Shown here: piece after piece, positions 8,004 to 15,801 of the stretch
How the letters are laid out: each line of letters starts with the position of its first letter
How positions within the stretch are numbered: the stretch's first letter is position 1
Assembly (NCBI RefSeq): GCF_029945685.1
Contig: NZ_JAQSDA010000027.1
Span: 124,001 to 188,000 of the forward strand
From: Polaromonas sp.
GTDB taxonomy: Bacteria > Pseudomonadota > Gammaproteobacteria > Burkholderiales > Burkholderiaceae_C
Length of the DNA stretch: 64,000 bases
Reading direction: 5' to 3'
Translations under genes and position numbers: made by a program
Notes under the pieces: model-generated
Told to the model about the DNA's origin: nothing
What the model saw: the letters and a program-made list of their open reading frames with translations, nothing else
Databases searched by the model: none

Positions 8004-8978
8004 TTATTCGAGCGACAGCTTGGCGGTGTTCACCACCTTTTTGTACACCTCGTACTCGGCCTTGATCTGCGCAGCGAACTGCTCGGGCGTGTTGCCGACG
8101 ATGATGGAACCGGTGTCCTCGATGCGCTTGCGCACCGCCGGGTCCTGCAGGGCCTTGAGCGTGGCCGCGCTGACCTTGTCGACCACCTCTTTCGGCAAAG
8201 CCTTGGGGCCGAGAATGCCGTAATACGCCATGCGGTTGACGGGCTCCAGGCCAACTTCCTTGAAGGTTGGTACATCCGGCAGGGCCGCCAGACGCTGCGG
8301 CGCGGCTATCGCAATCGGGATCAGCCGTTTTTGCAGAGCAAAAGGCAGCGCCGAAGGCAGATTGTCAAAAATCATGTTGACCTGACCTGCGACGGTGTCG
8401 TTGAGCGCCGGGCCTGAACCACGGTAGGGAATGTGAGTGATGAAAGTGCCGCTCAAATTCTTGAACAACTCCATCTGCAGGTGCGCGATGCTGCCGGTAC
8501 CCGATGATGAAAAGGAGTACTTCCCGGGATTCTTTTTAACTTCCGCAATGAACTCCTTGTAATTGCGGGCCGGGAAGCTGGGATGCACCGCCAGGATGTT
8601 GGGCGTCGCGGCAATGTTGATGATGGGCGTGAAATCCGTCAGCGTGTTGTAGGGGATTTTCGGATTGATCGCCGGATTGGCTGCGGTGGACGACACCGTG
8701 GCCACGCCCAGCGTGTACCCGTCGGGCGCCGAGCGAGCGATCTCGGTGGCGCCAACCACACCGCCGCCGCCGGCCTTGTTCTCGACGATCACGCTTTGCC
8801 CCAGGGCCTTGCCCAGCGGCTCGGCGATCACGCGCGCGATGATGTCGGTGGTGCCGCCCGGCGCAAACGGCACCTGCAGCTTGACGACCTTGTTCGGATA
8901 GGACTGCGCCAGGGCAGAACCTGCTGCGGCGATGGCCAGCGTCATTGCAGAAAGGGTGAGCAGATAACGGCGTTGCAT
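8004..8978 (-). CDS. Bug-family tripartite tricarboxylate transporter substrate-binding protein
   Basis: 324 residues with signal peptide MQRRYLLTLSAMTLAIAAAG, cleavage near ALAQ. Mature part shows the Bug signature VKLQVPFAPGGTTDIIARV, the ligand loop VENKAGGGGVVGA, APDGYTLGVAT and ALPDVPTFKEVG. It is a periplasmic receptor for a small carboxylate. Like its neighbour at 5823-6815 it has no membrane subunits nearby. The two are only distantly alike, so this is not a tandem duplication. AGGAAAA upstream of the ATG is an acceptable ribosome binding site, and a good terminator follows. Confidence 0.93.
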   Translation of the reverse strand: MQRRYLLTLSAMTLAIAAAGSALAQSYPNKVVKLQVPFAPGGTTDIIARVIAEPLGKALGQSVIVENKAGGGGVVGATEIARSAPDGYTLGVATVSSTAANPAINPKIPYNTLTDFTPIINIAATPNILAVHPSFPARNYKEFIAEVKKNPGKYSFSSSGTGSIAHLQMELFKNLSGTFITHIPYRGSGPALNDTVAGQVNMIFDNLPSALPFALQKRLIPIAIAAPQRLAALPDVPTFKEVGLEPVNRMAYYGILGPKALPKEVVDKVSAATLKALQDPAVRKRIEDTGSIIVGNTPEQFAAQIKAEYEVYKKVVNTAKLSLE

Positions 8979-9095
8979 AGCGATTTTCCTTGCGATAGAA
9001 AGTAAATAAGCGCTATCGTAAGCGCAAGAGCCGGGCCGCCTTGTTGTGGATTACGCATAAGGGCAAACCCGGCCCCGCTGGGTTATTCTCAACGG

Positions 9096-10001
9096 GTGAA
9101 CTATGCCCAACTGCTTTTCCCCGATTTCTCCCTGATCCTGTGCGGCTACCTGGTGTGCCGTTACACCGCCCTCAACCGCACGGTGTGGCAGCAGGTGGAA
9201 AGCCTGGTCTATTACTTCCTGTTTCCGGTCCTGCTGTTCCAGTCCATCGTCAAAAGCCCGCTGGATCTGGGCGCGGCTTCCAGCCTGATTGCGGCCGGGC
9301 TCAGCATGGGCGTGCTGGGTATTGCACTGGCGTATTCGCTGCCGCACCTGCCCTGGCTGGGGACGCACATTGACAGGCGCGAGCACGCCGCCAGCGCGCA
9401 GGTGGCCTTCCGCTTCAACTCCTTCATCGGGCTGGCGCTGGCCGAGCGGCTGGCCGGCGCCGAAGGCCTGCTGCTGATTGCCGTGCTGATTGGTGTCTGC
9501 GTGCCGCTGTTCAACGTCGGCGCGGTCTGGCCGATGGCGCGCCATGCCAACAGCGGCTTCCTGACGGCGCTGGTGCGCAATCCGCTGATCATCGCCACCG
9601 CCACCGGCCTGGCCGCCAACCTGGCGGGCTTCCAGATTCCGCTCTGGCTGGAACCCACCGTGAGCCGTATCGGTGCGGCCTCACTGGCGCTGGGCCTGAT
9701 GGCTGCCGGCGCCGGCATGCAGTTCGGCCAGCTCGCCAGGGCCAAAACCCTGGCGGTGTCGCTGCTGGCTATCCGCCACCTGCTGATTCCGCTGCTTGCC
9801 CTGGGCCTGGCCTGGGTGTTTCGCCTGTCGCCGGTACAGACCACCGTGCTGCTGGCCTTTTCGGCCCTGCCCACCGCCTCCAGCTGTTACGTGCTGGCGG
9901 CGCGCATGGGTTACGACGGCGCCTACGTGGCCGGCCTGGTCACCTTGTCGACCCTGCTGGGCATGTTCAGCCTGCCGTTTGCACTGGGTGTGTTGAGGTG
10001 A
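9096..10001 (+). CDS. AEC-family (auxin efflux carrier-type) transporter
   Basis: 301 residues, almost entirely hydrophobic, with about ten membrane spans in two halves of five (for example LLFPDFSLILCGYLVC, LVYYFLFPVLLFQSIV, FSALPTASSCYVLAARMG). Bacterial AEC carriers move small organic acids such as malate or malonate; the substrate cannot be read here. The GTG start immediately precedes the first span. The AEC fingerprint LPTASSCYVLA near residue 262 and the broken helix FRFNSFIGLALAER near residue 105 are visible. It is monocistronic, divergent from the Bug gene and convergent with the tungstate operon. Confidence 0.9.
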   Translation: MNYAQLLFPDFSLILCGYLVCRYTALNRTVWQQVESLVYYFLFPVLLFQSIVKSPLDLGAASSLIAAGLSMGVLGIALAYSLPHLPWLGTHIDRREHAASAQVAFRFNSFIGLALAERLAGAEGLLLIAVLIGVCVPLFNVGAVWPMARHANSGFLTALVRNPLIIATATGLAANLAGFQIPLWLEPTVSRIGAASLALGLMAAGAGMQFGQLARAKTLAVSLLAIRHLLIPLLALGLAWVFRLSPVQTTVLLAFSALPTASSCYVLAARMGYDGAYVAGLVTLSTLLGMFSLPFALGVLR

Positions 10002-10005
10002 AATA

Positions 10006-10085
10006 GGGCCCCCACGTTCGCGCACTGCGTGTAGCTCTCTGCCCCCCGAGGGGGCGCTGCGCCTGCGGCCCCTGCTTGTAAAGAG
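10006..10085 (-). repeat. GC-rich palindromic interspersed element, copy B
   Basis: Inverted relative to copies A and C. It carries the CCCCCCGAGGGGG palindrome next to GCGCTGCGCCTGC. It fills the gap between the convergent AEC and tupA genes, where a bidirectional terminator would be expected. Confidence 0.75.
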
Positions 10086-10101
10086 CAGCGCCTCCGGCCG
10101 G

Positions 10102-10938
10102 TTACCTCGTTGCGTTCGGAAAGAACAGCTGCTCGCCGCCTATCTTGTAGCTGGCAATCGCCGCCTGGCCGGCCGGCGAGATCACCCAGTCGACGAATTT
10201 CTGCGCCTCGGCCGCCTTGACGGTCGGGTGTCGGGCGGGATTGACCACCATCACGCCATACTGGTTGAACAGGCGTGTGTCGCCTTCCACCAGCACCGCC
10301 AGATCCGCGCGGTTCTTGAACGCCAGCCAGGTGCCGCGGTCGGCCAGCACGTAGGCGCCCGCGCTGGCGGCGATGTTCAGCGCAGGGCCCATGCCGCAGC
10401 CGCAGGCCTTGTAGCCGGCAAACTGCGGGCTATCGACGCCGGCACTTTTCCAGTAGCGCAGCTCGGCGGCATGGGTGCCGCTCCTGTCGCCGCGCGAGAC
10501 AAAGGTGGCGTTGGTCGCACTGATCTTTTTCAAGGCTTCAACAATGTCCTTACCCCTGGTTTTTGCCGGGTCGGCAGCGGGGCCGATCAGCACGAAGTCG
10601 TTGTACATCACCGGGTAGCGTTTGATCGCAAAACCTTCGGCGATGACTTTTTCCTCGGCCACCTGATCGTGCACAAACAGCACGTCGGCGTCACCGCGGC
10701 GGCCCATGTCGATGGCCTGGCCGGTGCCCAGGGCCACCACCTTGATGTCGATGCCGCTGGCCTGTTTGAAGGCCGGCAGCAGCGTGCTGAACAGACCCGA
10801 CTGCTCGGTCGAGGTCGTCGAGGCCATCACGAGGGTGTTCGGCTGCGCTATGGAAACAGTAGCTGCCAGCGCAATGGGCAATATGGCTGCAGCCCGAAAA
10901 CACTTGAACATCCGGGACAGGGTGGGGGTGGGTTTCAT
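10102..10938 (-). CDS. tupA: Tungstate ABC transporter substrate-binding protein TupA
   Basis: 278 residues with a signal peptide (about residues 1-31, ending SIAQ). The mature start LVMASTTSTEQSGLFSTLLPAF matches the TupA oxyanion site (TTTST followed by SGL), as do GTGQAIDMGRRGDADVLFVHD and FVSRGDRSGTHAAEL. TupA binds tungstate with higher affinity than molybdate and delivers it to TupBC. It overlaps tupC by four bases and is last in the order tupB-tupC-tupA. Part of the signal peptide (IALAATVSIA) is encoded by a 26-bp interspersed element at 10847-10872. Confidence 0.92.
   Translation of the reverse strand: MKPTPTLSRMFKCFRAAAILPIALAATVSIAQPNTLVMASTTSTEQSGLFSTLLPAFKQASGIDIKVVALGTGQAIDMGRRGDADVLFVHDQVAEEKVIAEGFAIKRYPVMYNDFVLIGPAADPAKTRGKDIVEALKKISATNATFVSRGDRSGTHAAELRYWKSAGVDSPQFAGYKACGCGMGPALNIAASAGAYVLADRGTWLAFKNRADLAVLVEGDTRLFNQYGVMVVNPARHPTVKAAEAQKFVDWVISPAGQAAIASYKIGGEQLFFPNATR
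10847..10872 (-). repeat. 26-bp interspersed element, copy 4 (inside tupA signal peptide)
   Basis: On the minus strand reads GCGC-TGGC-AGCTAC-TGTTTCC-ATAGC. It is in frame with tupA and encodes the hydrophobic core ALAATVSIA of the signal peptide. Confidence 0.7.
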
Positions 10939-11624
10939 ACCAGTTCTCCTTTGACAAACATCTCGGCTTCCAGCGGCAGGGGGCCGTTGAAAAAATCATG
11001 GGTGGGCCGGTCGGCCAGCAGCCGGCCGTGCTCGAGGTAGATCACGCGGCTGGCCAGGCGCTTGACCTGGCCCAGGTTGTGGCTGCTGAACACCAGCGTC
11101 ATGCCGGCATCGGCAAACTCCGCCATCAGGGCCTCCACCTCGCGTTTGGCCGCCGGGTCCAGGCTGGCAGTGGGTTCGTCGAGCAGCAGCACCTGGGGCT
11201 GCAGGGCCCAGGCGCGCGCCAGCGCCAGCCGCTGCTGCTGACCGCCGGACAGGGCCTTGGCATTGCGGTGAGCCACGCCCGCCAGCCCGACACGCGCCAG
11301 CGCCTCAAGCGCCAGTGTTTTGGCAGTTTTCCAGGGCACCGCCTTGAGCCACAGGCCCAGTGCCACGTTGTTGATGGCACTGGCACGCAACATGTAAGGC
11401 CGCTGGAACAGCATGGCCTGGCGCACCGAAACGTCTGAAAACAGCGTGCCGCGCGTCGGCGGGACCAGCCCGTGAAGTGTCCTGAGCAGCGTGCTTTTGC
11501 CGCTGCCATTGGCACCCACCAGCGCCACCCGCTCACCAGCGTGGATGCGAAGCGCGCAACCGGTCAGCGCGGGGGTCCGGCCGAAGTGCACGTCCACCGC
11601 TTTGAGTTCGAACAGCGCGCTCAT
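10935..11624 (-). CDS. tupC: Tungstate ABC transporter ATP-binding protein
   Basis: 229 residues with the full ABC set: Walker A GANGSGKST (about 36-44), Q-loop MLFQRP, signature LSGGQQQRLALARA, Walker B VLLLDEPTASLD and switch His in FSSHNLGQVKRLA. It energises uptake through TupB. Four-base overlaps with tupB upstream and tupA downstream show translational coupling across the operon. Similar ATPases serve molybdate or phosphate systems; the TupA neighbour makes tungstate the most likely substrate. Confidence 0.92.
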   Translation of the reverse strand: MSALFELKAVDVHFGRTPALTGCALRIHAGERVALVGANGSGKSTLLRTLHGLVPPTRGTLFSDVSVRQAMLFQRPYMLRASAINNVALGLWLKAVPWKTAKTLALEALARVGLAGVAHRNAKALSGGQQQRLALARAWALQPQVLLLDEPTASLDPAAKREVEALMAEFADAGMTLVFSSHNLGQVKRLASRVIYLEHGRLLADRPTHDFFNGPLPLEAEMFVKGELV

Positions 11625-12379
11625 GATTTCACACCTCCAGCCTCGGGGACCAGCAGCTGAGTTGTCTCGGGCAGGCCGTCATCAAGCCGCTCGCGCCAGC
11701 GCCGCACCAGTGCGATCAGCATGTTGAGCAGCAGCACCACGGCCAGCAGCAGCAGGCCGAGCGCCAGCGCCAGCGGCAGGTCGCCCTTGCTGGTTTCCAG
11801 CGCAATCGCGGTGGTCATCACACGGGTGAAGCCGTCGATGTTGCCGCCCACCACCATCACCGCGCCAACCTCGGAAATCGCGCGGCCGAAGGCGGCAATC
11901 AGCACGGTGAGCAGCGCATAACGCTCGTCCCACAGCAGCAGCAGGCTGCGCATGCCCTTGCCCGCGCCCAGCGACTGGAACTGTTCGCCGTGCAGGCGGT
12001 CGGCGTCTTCAATCGTCTGGCGCACCAGCGCCGTCACCACCGGCAGCACCAGCACGGCCTGCGCCAGCACCATGGCCTGAAAGGAAAACAGCCAACCGAG
12101 AAAACCCAGCGGACCGGAGCGCGACAGCAGCAGATAAACCACCAGCCCCACCACCACCGACGGCAGGGCCAGCAGCGTGTTGAGCACGGTCAGGAGCATG
12201 CCGCGGCCGCGAAAACGCGCCACACCCAGCCAGGCCCCGAGCAGCAGCCCCGCAGTGCAGGCCAGCGCGCAGGCACAGGCGCTGACCGCCAGCGAGCGCA
12301 ACACGATGCTCGCCAGCAGGGGATCCAGGGAAACGATGAGCGAGAACGCGGTACCGACGCTGTCCGAGAAGGTGTTCAT
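11621..12379 (-). CDS. tupB: Tungstate ABC transporter permease
   Basis: 252 residues, about six membrane spans in the BPD_transp_1 fold. The coupling motif facing the ATPase is visible as GAVMVVGGNIDGFTRVMTTAIALETSKGDLPLALALG near residues 175-212. The N-terminal span SLDPLLASIVLRSLAVSACACALAC and the segment LLALPSVVVGLVVYLLLS are typical of TupB. First gene of the tupBCA operon; its start lies 135 bases from the divergent regulator, and the shared spacer must hold both promoters. No clear operator palindrome could be picked out there, although a degraded 26-bp element (around 12441) is present. Confidence 0.9.
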   Translation of the reverse strand: MNTFSDSVGTAFSLIVSLDPLLASIVLRSLAVSACACALACTAGLLLGAWLGVARFRGRGMLLTVLNTLLALPSVVVGLVVYLLLSRSGPLGFLGWLFSFQAMVLAQAVLVLPVVTALVRQTIEDADRLHGEQFQSLGAGKGMRSLLLLWDERYALLTVLIAAFGRAISEVGAVMVVGGNIDGFTRVMTTAIALETSKGDLPLALALGLLLLAVVLLLNMLIALVRRWRERLDDGLPETTQLLVPEAGGVKS

Positions 12380-12514
12380 GCAAAAGAAAAGTTGTGACCT
12401 TATCGTAGAAGCGAAGGCCGTGGGCCACCATCGGGAATCACGAGCTATGAAGCCGATTGCATAACAAAGGTCCGGCCGGCCTTGCGCCCATAATCAGCAC
12501 AGCCCTCGCCCACC

Positions 12515-13624
12515 ATGCACAAAGTTGAACTCTCCTACCTGCTGACGTCCGAGCGCAGCAAGGACACGCTGATCCGCAATCCGCTGATGGACCTGCTGCA
12601 CGCCGTGCGCGAGCAGGGCTCCATTTCGAAGGCGGCGCGCGCGCTCGATCTGTCCTACCGCCATGTCTGGGGCGCGCTGAAAAAGTGGGAGCTGACCCTG
12701 AAGCGGCCGTTGATCGTCTGGGACAAGGGCCAGCGCGCCCAGCTCACCGAGTTCGGCGAAAAGCTGCTGTGGGCCGAGCGTCAGGCGCAGGCCCGGCTGG
12801 CGCCGCAGATCGAAGCGCTGCGCGGCGACATCGAACGCGCTTTCTCCACTGCCTTTGACGATGAGGCGCACGTGCTCACCCTGTATGCCAGCCACGATGC
12901 TGCGCTGAGCGCACTGCGCGAACAGACCGGAGCCCGCGGCCTGCACCTGGACATCCGCTTCATGGGCAGCGTGGACGCGATTGCGGCGCTCAACGCCGGG
13001 CGCTGCATGATGGCCGGCTTTCACACCCTCGAGCAGCCTGGCAGCAAGTCGGTGGCGGCGCTGACTTACCGCAGCCTGCTCAAGCCCGGCCAGCACAAGC
13101 TGATCGGTTTCGCGCATCGCCAGCAGGGCCTGATGGTGGCGAAGAACAACCCGCTGGCCATTACCGGCATCGCCGATTTGAAGCGGCCGGGCCTCCGTTA
13201 CGTCAACCGCGCGGCAGGCACCGGCACGCGGGTGCTGCTCGACGAGCTGCTGGCGCAGGCCGGCCTGAACGCGGACGGCATCGAAGGCTACCCCACGCAG
13301 GAGCCCTCCCACAGCGCGGTTGCTCAGGCCATCGCCAGCGGCGCCGCCGATGCCGGCCTGGGCATCGAGGCCGCAGCGCGTGACAAAGACCTCGGTTTTG
13401 TACCGCTGGTCCAGGAGCGTTACCACCTGGTCTGCCTGAAGTCCGAACTGCCGCAGCCCCAGGTGCAGGCCCTGCTCAAGGAGCTGCAGAGCAGCGACTG
13501 GCAGACGACGCTGGCCGGACTGCCCGGCTACAGCGGTGACCACGCGCAAAGCGGCAAGGTGCTGTCGCTGCGGGCCATGTTGCCTTGGTGGAATTACCGG
13601 AAAGTCAAGACTTCCCGCGCTTGA
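12515..13624 (+). CDS. ModE-like HTH regulator fused to a periplasmic-binding-protein-like sensor domain
   Basis: 369 residues. Residues about 18-90 form a ModE/LysR-type winged helix-turn-helix (LLHAVREQGSISKAARALDLSYRHVWGALKKWE). Residues about 120-345 resemble the PBP-like domain found in molybdate/tungstate-responsive regulators (GFHTLEQPG, RYVNRAAGTGTRVLLDELL, IASGAADAGLGIEAAA). The protein is divergent from tupBCA, so I infer that it senses tungstate or molybdate and controls uptake. The oxyanion-like motif GTGTR near residue 236 fits ligand binding. It lacks the two TOBE domains of classical ModE, which makes it a distinct regulator type. Function is inferred from domains and position. 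Confidence 0.85.
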   Translation: MHKVELSYLLTSERSKDTLIRNPLMDLLHAVREQGSISKAARALDLSYRHVWGALKKWELTLKRPLIVWDKGQRAQLTEFGEKLLWAERQAQARLAPQIEALRGDIERAFSTAFDDEAHVLTLYASHDAALSALREQTGARGLHLDIRFMGSVDAIAALNAGRCMMAGFHTLEQPGSKSVAALTYRSLLKPGQHKLIGFAHRQQGLMVAKNNPLAITGIADLKRPGLRYVNRAAGTGTRVLLDELLAQAGLNADGIEGYPTQEPSHSAVAQAIASGAADAGLGIEAAARDKDLGFVPLVQERYHLVCLKSELPQPQVQALLKELQSSDWQTTLAGLPGYSGDHAQSGKVLSLRAMLPWWNYRKVKTSRA

Positions 13625-13657
13625 GGATGATTTCTTGCTCCAGCCCCTGGTGCACCT

Positions 13658-13683
13658 GCGCTGGTAGCTATTTTATTCATAGC
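13658..13683 (+). repeat. 26-bp interspersed element, copy 5
   Basis: Reads GCGC-TGGT-AGCTAT-TTTATTC-ATAGC, just downstream of the ModE-like regulator gene. Confidence 0.75.
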
Positions 13684-13696
13684 AACCACTGAAGCA

Positions 13697-14030
13697 CTTC
13701 CGGCGTGGAGGTACGCCAGCAAGCCGGGTCTCGCCCCGGCGGGCGACTTACTTTTCTTTGCTTCGCCAAAGAAACCTAAGGAAAAGAAAGGCGACCCGAT
13801 GGTCTGGGTCCCTCCGCTTCGCTGCGGGCATCCTGTGGTGCTCGACAAAAGCGGGGTCCCGCTCGAACTCGCCTTCGGCTCAGACAATCGCGAGCCCTGA
13901 TCCGCTTTTGCCTGCGCTCCTCGGCCCAGCCCGACGGGTGGGGACAACGAAGACAAATACCAAACGCCGGATGCGGGGAGAAATGACGCGCGAAGCGCGT
14001 CAGAACGGAGTCAAACGGCCGTGATGTTGG
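13697..14030. repeat. Composite non-coding repeat-like region
   Basis: About 330 bases without a credible gene. It has a pyrimidine/purine mirrored pair (TTACTTTTCTTTGCTTCGCC and GAAAAGAAAGGCG), the segment TCCCTCCGCTTCGCTGCGGG and GCGCGAAGCGCGT. From memory, blocks of this kind recur between genes in Burkholderiales and Xanthomonadales and are often mistaken for short ORFs. The rest of the gap to 14200 holds G-rich sequence (about 14085-14125) but no gene. Confidence 0.5.
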
Positions 14031-14200
14031 CACGCGGGTGCAGCACACGCGGCCAAATGAAGTCCCCCTCCATCGCCCAGCGGGGCGAGGGAGGGGCTAG
14101 GGGTGGGAGTGGGGAGTCCGTCCTACTGTCCATAGCGGACCGCAGGCGCAGCGTGACGCCGGATTTAGCATGAAATGCACCTCCAGCCCTTACACAGCAA

Positions 14201-14226
14201 GCGCTACCAGCTATCAAACAGATAGC
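14201..14226 (+). repeat. 26-bp interspersed element, copy 6
   Basis: Reads GCGC-TACC-AGCTAT-CAAACAG-ATAGC. It ends one base before the senA stop codon. Confidence 0.75.
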
Positions 14227-14227
14227 A

Positions 14228-15580
14228 CTACAGAGCGCAGGAACGAAACCCACAGAAGATATCGTCCCGCTCGGGCCGGTAGAAGTTGCGGTACTTGGGA
14301 GATTTCATGCGGGCGCGGGTCGCGAAAGAACCGCCGCGCAGCACCTTGTGGGTGCCGAACCAGGGCTGCGAATAATCGGCGTAGGGGTGCGGCTCAAAAT
14401 CCGGGTAGGGCCGGAAGGTACTGCCCGTCCACTCCCACACATCGCCCCAGCGAAAACCGCGCCGCGCCGCCGTGTGCGCCGCCACCTCCCACTCGACCTC
14501 GGCCGGCAGGCGGCGCCCGGCCCAGCGGCACCAGGCGTCGGCTTCCCACCAGCTCATGTGCATGGCCGGCTGGTTGCCCAGCATGCGCATGGGCTTGCCG
14601 AAACGGGTCTGCATCACCGCCCCGCTGGCCACACCGATCTGCTCGACATAACGCGGGCCGCGCCGTCCTTCACGGGTCGCGGTGGCCTGCAGCCAGTCCC
14701 AGCCTTCGGTCTGCCAGAACTCGGGCTGGTCGTAGCCGCCGTCATCGACAAATTCGACAAACTGGGCCCAGCTCACCGGCTGGGCGTCGATCTCGAACTC
14801 GGGCACGCTGACCGCGTGTTGGGCCAGCTCGTTGTCGAACACGAAGCCCGGTGCCGCGGCGCTGCCGAGCTTCCAGGCGGTGGCCGGCACCAGCAGCGGC
14901 TCGCGCAGGGTCATGGTGGGCGGCGTGAAGGCCTGCAGCAGTGCCTTGTCCAGTCCCAGGCCGAGTGTCTGCGCGGTGTAGCTCAGGGCTTCGGCGTGCA
15001 TGTCCTCGTGGAACAGGCAGAGGCGGAAAAAATAGAGCGCATCGTCGTCCTCACTGGTCTTTTCCAGCAGCTCCAGCGTGCTCTCCAGCGTGTCGAGCAA
15101 ATAGGCGCGGCAACTGGTGACCGGGGGAAGATCCAGCGTCCAGCGCTGGTGGTGCGGCACGTGGGCAGAGTCCCACCAGCGGTCGGCGCCCGGTTCGATG
15201 GAGGCCAGCCGCGCATGGGCTGGCTCGCAGTGGACGCCCCGCGCGCGCTGCATGTTGCGCCCTGTCCACCACTCCTGAAACCAGCCGATATGCCCGAGCT
15301 CCCAGAGCGGCGGATTGAGCACAGCCAGTTCGGGCACCACAAAGTTGACGGACTCCAGCGCCTGCTGATACTGGCCAAACAGGTGCAGGGTATGGTTGCG
15401 TGCATCCATCAGGGCCAGCGACAGGGCGTCCCGTCCGGCGCCGCGCATCAGGGGCGAGTCAATCAGGCCGGCCTCGTGGGCAGCGAAGGAATGGGGCGAT
15501 GAAGGGGGTAGCGGGTCTGAAGCCAAAACCGTCGTCCTGGTAAGCCGGCTGCAGCCTGCCAACCCTGGCAAGTGGCGCAC
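14228..15580 (-). CDS. senA: Selenoneine synthase SenA (EgtB-like sulfoxide synthase family)
   Basis: 450 residues from the furthest ATG. SenA joins hercynine and a selenosugar, forming the C-Se bond of selenoneine. An N-terminal DinB-like part carries the iron site: H97 (ELGHIGWF) and H191-x3-H195-x-E197 (FHEDMHAEA). The C-terminal FGE/sulfatase-modifying part shows WWEADAWCRWAGRRLPAEVEWE, GDVWEWTGSTF and LRGGSFATR. The FGE half is compact, with the Trp-rich loop directly following RRGFRWG. Assignment to SenA rather than EgtB rests on the nearby senB and selD genes. The true start is probably downstream, because the first about 20 codons are antisense to a senB remnant. Confidence 0.88.
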   Translation of the reverse strand: MRHLPGLAGCSRLTRTTVLASDPLPPSSPHSFAAHEAGLIDSPLMRGAGRDALSLALMDARNHTLHLFGQYQQALESVNFVVPELAVLNPPLWELGHIGWFQEWWTGRNMQRARGVHCEPAHARLASIEPGADRWWDSAHVPHHQRWTLDLPPVTSCRAYLLDTLESTLELLEKTSEDDDALYFFRLCLFHEDMHAEALSYTAQTLGLGLDKALLQAFTPPTMTLREPLLVPATAWKLGSAAAPGFVFDNELAQHAVSVPEFEIDAQPVSWAQFVEFVDDGGYDQPEFWQTEGWDWLQATATREGRRGPRYVEQIGVASGAVMQTRFGKPMRMLGNQPAMHMSWWEADAWCRWAGRRLPAEVEWEVAAHTAARRGFRWGDVWEWTGSTFRPYPDFEPHPYADYSQPWFGTHKVLRGGSFATRARMKSPKYRNFYRPERDDIFCGFRSCAL

Positions 15581-15605
15581 CGCGCATGGAGGGAGCCCAG
15601 AATAG
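15519..15605 (+). pseudogene. Remnant of the 5' end of a senB-like gene
   Basis: This short plus-strand stretch reads EAKTVVLVSRLQPANPGKWRTA in two blocks that match the SenB N-terminus EAKTVVLVS...ANNGNWHTA at 17655 onward, with one residue gap, then stops at TAG (15603-15605). It overlaps the 5' part of the senA frame on the opposite strand. The simplest reading is that senA and a senB were once divergent neighbours here and only the first 22 or so codons of the old senB are left. Confidence 0.65.
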
Positions 15606-15801
15606 CAGACACCGGCTGGAGAAGACCCGTGATCAACCAGCCAGCCCGCTGGTGCGACCGGTGGTCACTTCGCCATCCCCTGGGCGCCGCCAAACCGGCT
15701 CAGCCGGGATAGACTGCGATAGTTCTTCTAGCCAGGCCGGCTGGCTGGCCGACTCCTTGGCTTTCGAGTGTGAACACCCTCCATCAACCGGTCCGCCCTG
15801 T

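Noticed and set aside
5823..8978. The two Bug receptors as parts of a TctABC transporter
   Set aside because: No TctA or TctB genes lie in the window near them; xerD separates them and each has independent signals.
13758..14024. Short basic ORF downstream of the tungstate regulator
   Set aside because: It is translated repeat-like sequence with no ribosome binding site and no protein-like features.
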